This document shows positions 59,321-64,000 of a stretch of DNA of 64,000 nt, piece by piece. A model generated the notes under the pieces. The model did no database searches. It was not told the origin of the DNA and saw only the letters and a list, made by a program, of their open reading frames with translations. The position numbers and the translations under genes are program-made. The DNA is from an uncultured Nesterenkonia sp. (GTDB lineage: Bacteria; Actinomycetota; Actinomycetes; Actinomycetales; Micrococcaceae). How positions within the stretch are numbered: the first letter of the stretch is position 1; every line of letters starts with the position of its first letter. Where the stretch lies: positions 310,188 to 374,187 of the forward strand of contig CANLUC010000004.1 of NCBI GenBank assembly GCA_947494195.1, given 5' to 3'.

Positions 59321-60526
59321 ATGAGCGACGCCACCGGGTCCTCGGAACGGGGCCCGTCACAGCTGATGCTGCTGGTCACGGTGCTCATCGTGGCCGCCAA
59401 TCTGCGTCCCGCCATCACCGCAGTAGGACCCCTGATTGAGCGGATCGGCGAGGACACGGGCCTGGGACCCGCCGCGCTGGGACTGTTGGGCGCGATTCCC
59501 GCAGTGGGGTTCGGCATCGTCGCGCTGTTCGTCGCGGCTGCCGGCCGTCGTTGGGGGCTGGAACGCAGCATCTTCTTCGCCCTGCTGCTCCTCGCGGCGG
59601 GCACTCTGCTGCGGTCCCTGCCACTCGGGGGCTTCTCCCTCTTCGCCGGGACGATCCTCCTCAGTGCTGCGATCGGGGTGGGCAACGTGCTGGTCCCCGC
59701 TGTGGTCAAACGTGACTTCCCGGGCCGGGTGCCTGCCGTGACCGGGCTCTACACCGCCGTGCTCGTCGGATGCGCCGCCGTCGCCTCCGGCACCGCAGTG
59801 CCGGTGGCTGCCGCTCACGGCTGGGAGCTGACACTGGGTGTCTCCGCGATCCTCGCGCTGGTCTCCGCCGGAGTCTGGAGCACCCGGCTGCGGCGTGCGC
59901 GATGCGAGGCCGCTTCTGCGGCTGGAGCTCCGCTGCCGACCCCGGAGCCTCCCGGCGGATCGATGTGGCGCTCCGCCGTGGCCTGGCAGGTCACGGGGTA
60001 CTTCGCCCTGCAGTCAGGAATCTTCTATCTGATGCTCACCTGGTTCCCCGCGATCCAGACCTCCCACGGCTTCTCCGAAGCCAGTGCGGGGTTGTGGCTG
60101 GGTGCCTATCAGGCCATCGGAATCGCAGCGAGCCTGGTCGTCGGGGCCGTGATGCAGCGGGCAGCGGATCAGCGGCTGACCCTGGTGGCGCTGGCGGGGA
60201 TCATGCTCATCGGCGTGCTGGGCATGCTGCTGATCCCCGCCGCCATGCCAGCCTGGGCGCTCATCGCGGGCTTCGCCTCTGGCGGCAATCTTTTGGTCGG
60301 ACTGACCTTGATCAGCATGCGCGCCCGCACCTCGGTGGAGGCGAGCAGGCTCTCAGGGATGGCTCAGGGTGTCGGCTACCTGTTGGCGGCGGTGGGGCCG
60401 TTGCTTGCCGGCACGCTCTTCGGAGTGACCGATTCCTGGTCGCCGGTGCTCTGGATCACCGTTGCGGCGATCCTCGCGATGGCCCTGGTCGGTTCGTTCG
60501 CTGGCCGCAGGGTCGACGTGCTCTGA
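59321..60526 (+). CDS. MFS transporter, CynX/NimT family
   Basis: Major facilitator with about 12 transmembrane helices, 401 residues. The opening MLLVTVLIVAANLRPAITAVGPLI is the hallmark of the CynX/NimT/YycB group, members of which handle cyanate, nitroimidazoles or other small molecules. It lies 7 nt after an Lrp-type regulator, so it is likely co-transcribed. Export of an amino acid or related compound is an inference from that pairing, not from the protein itself. It is convergent with the copper ATPase gene. Confidence 0.86.
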   Translation: MSDATGSSERGPSQLMLLVTVLIVAANLRPAITAVGPLIERIGEDTGLGPAALGLLGAIPAVGFGIVALFVAAAGRRWGLERSIFFALLLLAAGTLLRSLPLGGFSLFAGTILLSAAIGVGNVLVPAVVKRDFPGRVPAVTGLYTAVLVGCAAVASGTAVPVAAAHGWELTLGVSAILALVSAGVWSTRLRRARCEAASAAGAPLPTPEPPGGSMWRSAVAWQVTGYFALQSGIFYLMLTWFPAIQTSHGFSEASAGLWLGAYQAIGIAASLVVGAVMQRAADQRLTLVALAGIMLIGVLGMLLIPAAMPAWALIAGFASGGNLLVGLTLISMRARTSVEASRLSGMAQGVGYLLAAVGPLLAGTLFGVTDSWSPVLWITVAAILAMALVGSFAGRRVDVL

Positions 60527-60544
60527 GTCGCCGTTCTGTTGTTC

Positions 60545-60560
60545 TGGGGCGCAGGCCCCA
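60545..60560. terminator. Hairpin between the MFS and copper ATPase genes
   Basis: TGGGGC-GCAG-GCCCCA forms a perfect 6-bp GC-rich stem with a tetraloop between two convergent genes. No clear U-tract is present. Confidence 0.5.
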
Positions 60561-60583
60561 CCCGCTGAACCGCGCGCAGCCGC

Positions 60584-62710
60584 TCACCTCTGGCGGATCA
60601 CGGCCGCCTCCGGCGTGAGGTCCAGACGCCGCAGCGTCTGAGCGTTCAGCGCGACCACCACCGTGGAGGCTGACATCAGCAGCGCCCCGACGCTCATCGG
60701 CAGCACGAAGCCGATCGGAGCGAGCACGCCTGCCGCCAGCGGAACGGAGATGAGGTTGTAGCCCGCGGCCCACCAGAGGTTCTGCTTCATCTTCCGGTAG
60801 GTGGCACGCGAGAGCTCCATGACCGAGAGCACTGAACGCGGGTCGGAGGAGGCCAGGATGACGCCGGCGGAGCCGATGGCGACGTCGGTGCCCGCCCCGA
60901 TGGCGATTCCGACGTCGGCCTGAGCGAGCGCGGGGGCATCGTTGACGCCGTCGCCGACCATGGCGACTGTGCGTCCCTCGCCCTGGAGCTCCGCGACCTT
61001 GGCCGACTTGTCCTCGGGCCTCACGCCTGCGAAGACCCGGTCGATGTCGAGCTCCGCCGCGACGGTGTCCGCGACGGCCTGCGCATCACCGGTGATCATC
61101 ACCACCTGGACGCCTCTGGCGTGCAGCGCCTCCACGGCGTCACGGGATTCGGAGCGGACCTCGTCCGCCAGTCGCAGCGCACCGATCACGGCGCCGTCGG
61201 CGAGCACGTGGAGGATGATCGCGCCCTGGTCCCGCCAGCTCTGGGCCACCTCAAGCTCGTTGACCTCACGCTGCGTCAAGAGATGCGGGCCTCCCACCTC
61301 GATGACAGCACCGTCCACCTCGGCCCGGACCCCGACTGCGGGGGAGGAGGAGAAGTCCCGGGCTGAGGCTATGTGGAGACCCCGGGCTTGTGCGGCGCCG
61401 AGGATTGCACGGGCCAGCGGGTGTTCGCTGTCGGACTCGGCGGCTGCCGCGAGGGCGAGCACGTCATCTTCGCTGCGCTCACCCTGAGCTGCGACGGCGG
61501 TGACCGTCGGCTCTCCCTTGGTCAGAGTTCCGGTCTTGTCGAAGAGCACCGTGTCCACCGTGCGCATCGACTCCAGAGCGAGGCGATCCTTGACCAGCAC
61601 ACCGCCGCGGGCAGCGCGTTCGGTGGCGATGGACACGACCAGCGGGATGGCAAGACCCAATGCGTGGGGGCAGGCGATCACCAGGACGGTGATCGTGCGC
61701 ACCACGGCGCTGTCCGGAAGTCCGACCAGGGACCAGACGATCGCGGTGATGATCGCGGAACCGAGCGCGAACCAGAACAGCCATGCGGCTGCCTTGTCCG
61801 CCAGGCGCTGAGCGCGTGAAGAGGAGCCTTGGGCGTCGCTGACAAGCTTCTGGATGCCCGCCAACGAGGTGTCATCACCGGTGGCGGTGATCTCCACGCG
61901 CAGTCCGGAGTCCGTGGCCACGGTGCCGGCGACGACTGAGTCGCCGGACTCGCGACGCACCGGCTGCGATTCACCGGTGACCATCGATTCGTCCATGCTT
62001 GCCGAGCCGTCGGTGATCCGTCCGTCCGCAGGGACCGCGGCCCCCGGACGGACGACGACGACGTCGCCCACTTCCAGCTCAGCAGGGGAGACGGTGACGG
62101 TCTCCTCGCCGTCGACCTTCTCGGCCTCATCCGGCAGCAGGGCCGCGAGAGAGTCCAGGGCAGAGGTGGTCTGGGCGAGCGAGCGCATCTCGATCCAGTG
62201 GCCCAGCAGCATGATGACCACCAGCAGCGCCAGCTCCCACCAGAAGTTCAGCTCATGGTCCAGCAGTCTCAGCGTGGCACCCCAGGAGGCGATGAACGCG
62301 ACGGTCAGCGCCAGCGCGATGAGCAGCATCATCCCGGGCTTGCGTGCGCGTGCCTCGCCCAGGCCCGCACTGAGGAAAGGCCAGCCGCCCCAGAAGTAGA
62401 CGACCGTGCCCAGCACGGGGGAGACCCACCAGACCCAGGCCGACTCGGGGAGGCTATAGCCGATGAGGTCGGCGAACATGTCGTTGAAACCGACGACGGG
62501 CACAGCGAGCACGAGCATGATCCAGAACAGTCGGCGGAACTGGGCTACGTGATCGCCATGCCCGGTATGGCCGCCATGGTGTTCGTGACTGCCGTGGTGT
62601 TCGTGACTGCTGTGGTCCTCGCGGCGACGGTGCTCCTGGCCGCCGACCTGTTCGTGGGCACTGGTGTCCGAGGGAGCATCGTCCTGCGCGGCTGTGTGAT
62701 GGGAGGTCAT
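60584..62710 (-). CDS. copB: P1B-type copper-transporting ATPase, CopB-like (CPH type)
   Basis: Heavy-metal export ATPase, 708 residues from ATG 62710. A His-rich cytoplasmic N-terminus (residues 2-55, with SSHEHHGSHEHHGGHTGHGDH) replaces the CxxC metal-binding domain. The membrane metal site is CPH (VIACPHALGLAIPLV) rather than CPC, which marks the CopB/P1B-3 subgroup. The phosphorylation motif DKTGTLTKGEPT, the TGES loop (VTGESQPV) and hinge MVGDGVNDAPAL are intact. The ORF-track extension beyond 62710 would run through a CsoR-like operator. Copper-inducible derepression is inferred. Confidence 0.93.
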   Translation of the reverse strand: MTSHHTAAQDDAPSDTSAHEQVGGQEHRRREDHSSHEHHGSHEHHGGHTGHGDHVAQFRRLFWIMLVLAVPVVGFNDMFADLIGYSLPESAWVWWVSPVLGTVVYFWGGWPFLSAGLGEARARKPGMMLLIALALTVAFIASWGATLRLLDHELNFWWELALLVVIMLLGHWIEMRSLAQTTSALDSLAALLPDEAEKVDGEETVTVSPAELEVGDVVVVRPGAAVPADGRITDGSASMDESMVTGESQPVRRESGDSVVAGTVATDSGLRVEITATGDDTSLAGIQKLVSDAQGSSSRAQRLADKAAAWLFWFALGSAIITAIVWSLVGLPDSAVVRTITVLVIACPHALGLAIPLVVSIATERAARGGVLVKDRLALESMRTVDTVLFDKTGTLTKGEPTVTAVAAQGERSEDDVLALAAAAESDSEHPLARAILGAAQARGLHIASARDFSSSPAVGVRAEVDGAVIEVGGPHLLTQREVNELEVAQSWRDQGAIILHVLADGAVIGALRLADEVRSESRDAVEALHARGVQVVMITGDAQAVADTVAAELDIDRVFAGVRPEDKSAKVAELQGEGRTVAMVGDGVNDAPALAQADVGIAIGAGTDVAIGSAGVILASSDPRSVLSVMELSRATYRKMKQNLWWAAGYNLISVPLAAGVLAPIGFVLPMSVGALLMSASTVVVALNAQTLRRLDLTPEAAVIRQR

Positions 62711-62720
62711 ATTCCATCTA

Positions 62721-62739
62721 TATACCCCACGGGGGTATA
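62721..62739. promoter_or_regulatory. CsoR-like copper operator upstream of copB
   Basis: TATACCCC-ACG-GGGGTATA is a perfect inverted repeat matching the TACCC/GGGTA core of CsoR-family operators. It lies 10 bp before the copB ATG and overlaps the TATA-rich -10 region (TATATAGAT on the minus strand). No csoR gene is in the window. Confidence 0.75.
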
Positions 62740-62778
62740 ACTCAAGGGCATCGCCACAGCAGTCTCGGAGCAAGACGG

Positions 62779-62976
62779 TCAGGAGGGCTCTGGGGTGAAC
62801 AACTCTTCGATGGCGCATTCGAAGACGGCGGCCAGCCTGAAGGCCACCGGCAGCGAAGGGTCGTAGCGGCCCTTCTCGATCGAGATGATGGTCTGACGCG
62901 AAACTCCGAGTTCATCGGCCAGCCGCTGTTGAGACCACCCCAGCCCCTGCCGACGCTGCGCGAGTGAATTCTGCAT
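62779..62976 (-). CDS. Small XRE-family transcriptional regulator
   Basis: A 65-residue Cro/CI-type protein that is almost entirely a helix-turn-helix domain (RRQGLGWSQQRLADELGVSRQTIISIEKGRYDPSLPVAFRLA) ending ELFTPEPS. Proteins of this size (YozG/YgzD-like) usually accompany a small membrane protein gene, as here. Its ATG shares one base with the stop of the upstream membrane protein (TGATG). The ORF-track extension to 63231 is antisense shadow. The target is unknown; autoregulation of the pair is likely. Confidence 0.88.
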   Translation of the reverse strand: MQNSLAQRRQGLGWSQQRLADELGVSRQTIISIEKGRYDPSLPVAFRLAAVFECAIEELFTPEPS

Positions 62977-63440
62977 CAGGCCGCGGCTCTCTTCAGCCAC
63001 TGGTAGCGGACGGCGAAATCGAGCATGGCAAACAGCACCAGACCGGAGAGGCCCCAGGTGAGAGGACCCTCGATCCATGTCAGTGCGAAGCCTCCTGCCC
63101 CGAGCCCGCCCACCAGGAGGACATCCCCGAAGGCGCCGCTTGCGGCCTTGTCGTACCAGGCAGACTCGATGGAATCTTCGGGCTTGTCGGCGGCGCCAGC
63201 GAGGGTCGCGCGGTCCACGAGCAGGGCCCAACCCAGAGCCGCCGCAGTGGGGAGGGTGAACGCGACCATCAGCGCGAAGGCGAGGATCGGACGCTCGACG
63301 TCGCCGAGCACCACGAAGAGTCCCCCCGCAGTCGCAGAGATCGCAGCGCCGATAACCAGTGAGATGCTGATCAAGACGGCGGAGCTGCCACCGAAGCGAG
63401 CGCGTCCCCAGCGGCTCCGCTTCATCGTGCTGCCTTCCAT
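62976..63440 (-). CDS. Small membrane protein paired with XRE regulator
   Basis: I do not recognise a named family. It has 154 residues and four hydrophobic segments: VLISISLVIGAAISATAGGLFVV, LAFALMVAFTLPTAAALGWALLV, VLLVGGLGAGGFAL and GLSGLVLFAMLDFAVRYQW. A charged soluble stretch lies between the second and third. ATG 63440 is chosen for GAGGAGG just upstream. A minus-strand TTGACA lies about 50 nt upstream, without a convincing -10. It is translationally linked to the XRE gene, the layout of regulator-membrane protein pairs related to DUF2178/DUF3169-type systems. Confidence 0.75.
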   Translation of the reverse strand: MEGSTMKRSRWGRARFGGSSAVLISISLVIGAAISATAGGLFVVLGDVERPILAFALMVAFTLPTAAALGWALLVDRATLAGAADKPEDSIESAWYDKAASGAFGDVLLVGGLGAGGFALTWIEGPLTWGLSGLVLFAMLDFAVRYQWLKRAAA

Positions 63441-63525
63441 GTCGCCTCCTCGTCCACGGAGCGGCGTGCTCCGATTGTTCTGTGCATCCAGTGTCAATGA
63501 AGCTTTACATTTCACGGTCGCGTGG

Positions 63526-63541
63526 GTCAAGGTCGCTTGAC
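63526..63541. repeat. Palindrome upstream of the SDR gene
   Basis: GTCAAG-GTCG-CTTGAC, a perfect 6-bp inverted repeat in the divergent gap between the membrane protein and SDR genes. It is a possible operator. Confidence 0.3.
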
Positions 63542-63612
63542 TATTTTGCAGCTTAGGTCCATCCAGAGAGCCACGGCGATCGGATGGGTTTCTCCCTCTT
63601 GCAGCCGATCAG

Positions 63613-63618
63613 TAGTCT
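63613..63618 (+). promoter_or_regulatory. -10 box (TAGTCT) of the SDR gene, leaderless type
   Basis: TANNNT hexamer with a 6-nt gap to ATG 63625. Confidence 0.5.
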
Positions 63619-63624
63619 CAGTAG

Positions 63625-64000
63625 ATGAGTACACACCCTTGGTCCGCAGCGGATATGCCCTCGATGCAGGGCCAAACGGCAGTCGTCACCGGCGCCACCA
63701 GCGGAGTAGGGCTGGCGACGGCGAGCGCCCTGGCCAGGGCGGGAGCCCACGTGGTGCTCGCAGTGCGCAATACGCAGCGTGGTCAGGACGCCGCAAAGAC
63801 CATGAGCGGAAGCACCGAGGTGCGAGAGCTCGACCTGGCCGAACTGGCCTCGGTGCGCGCATTCGCCCAGTCCTGGACTGGCGCGATCGAGGTCCTGGTG
63901 AACAACGCCGGAGTCGCTGGCGGTCGTGGCACCCGCACCAAGGACGGCTTCGACATGCAGTTCGGCACCAACCACCTGGGCCACTTCGCGCTGACGAACC
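63625..64000 (+). CDS. Short-chain dehydrogenase/reductase, 3' end outside window
   Basis: NAD(P)-dependent oxidoreductase of the classical SDR superfamily, not listed in the ORF track because it runs off the window. The 125 visible residues contain the cofactor motif VVTGATSGVGLATA (near residue 20), NNAG (near 93) and NHLGHFALTN (near 116). The latter resembles retinol-dehydrogenase-like or WW-domain-oxidoreductase-like SDRs. The catalytic Ser-Tyr-Lys lie beyond base 64000, so activity cannot be judged. The substrate is unknown. Confidence 0.85.
   Translation, partial: MSTHPWSAADMPSMQGQTAVVTGATSGVGLATASALARAGAHVVLAVRNTQRGQDAAKTMSGSTEVRELDLAELASVRAFAQSWTGAIEVLVNNAGVAGGRGTRTKDGFDMQFGTNHLGHFALTN

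Overview
The window is chromosomal backbone of a high-GC Gram-positive actinobacterium. Gene order, the aa3/bcc respiratory genes, a mycobacterial-type integration host factor (mIHF), a degenerate PriA and an Rpf-like secreted protein all point to Micrococcales, probably a Micrococcaceae-like organism (Nesterenkonia/Arthrobacter/Kocuria neighbourhood). The genus is an inference from gene content, not a database match. I see no rRNA, tRNA, CRISPR array, insertion sequence or prophage. About 95 percent of the window is coding, on both strands.

Layout: (1) 1-7.4 kb: phoH (cut by the window edge), ybeY, a CNNM/CorC-type protein and era, then leuA behind a leucine-rich leader peptide, recO and uppS. 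(2) 7.3-10.7 kb: an alpha/beta hydrolase divergent from pyrD, a DUF3043 membrane protein and an ErpA-type Fe-S carrier. (3) 11-20.5 kb: respiratory genes ctaC-ctaD-ctaF and ctaE-qcrC-qcrA-qcrB, with def and trpD between them. (4) 20.5-28.6 kb: rarA, aspS and hisS on the minus strand, then a DUF349 protein and mltG. (5) 28.6-33.5 kb: aroE-aroC-aroK-aroB, efp, nusB. (6) 33.6-42.7 kb: the complete UMP operon pyrR-pyrB-pyrC-(membrane protein)-carA-carB-pyrF, joined by very short overlaps. (7) 42.8-49.6 kb: mihF-gmk-rpoZ, coaBC, metK, a TVP38-family protein, priA. (8) 49.6-57.6 kb: a second hydrolase, leuS, a DegV protein, comEA-comEC. (9) 57.7-64 kb, the more accessory end: a secreted Rpf/LysM protein with a structured leader, an Lrp regulator with a CynX-type exporter, a CopB-type copper ATPase behind a CsoR-like operator, an XRE regulator/membrane protein pair, and the start of a short-chain dehydrogenase.

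Regulation is the most informative layer. A 24-codon leucine leader with mutually exclusive RNA pairings precedes leuA. A near-perfect PyrR-binding hairpin sequesters the pyrR ribosome binding site. A perfect palindrome upstream of the copper ATPase fits CsoR. About fifteen genes carry a TANNNT -10 box exactly 6 or 7 nt before the start codon, the signature of leaderless mRNAs; this pattern also settles several start codons. Small direct repeats lie at or just past the stop codons of leuA, recO, pyrD and priA.

No wholly new multi-gene system is evident. The best candidates for new biology are the leuA leader, the rpf leader RNA, the stop-proximal duplications, and the conserved but uncharacterised membrane protein inside the pyr operon.
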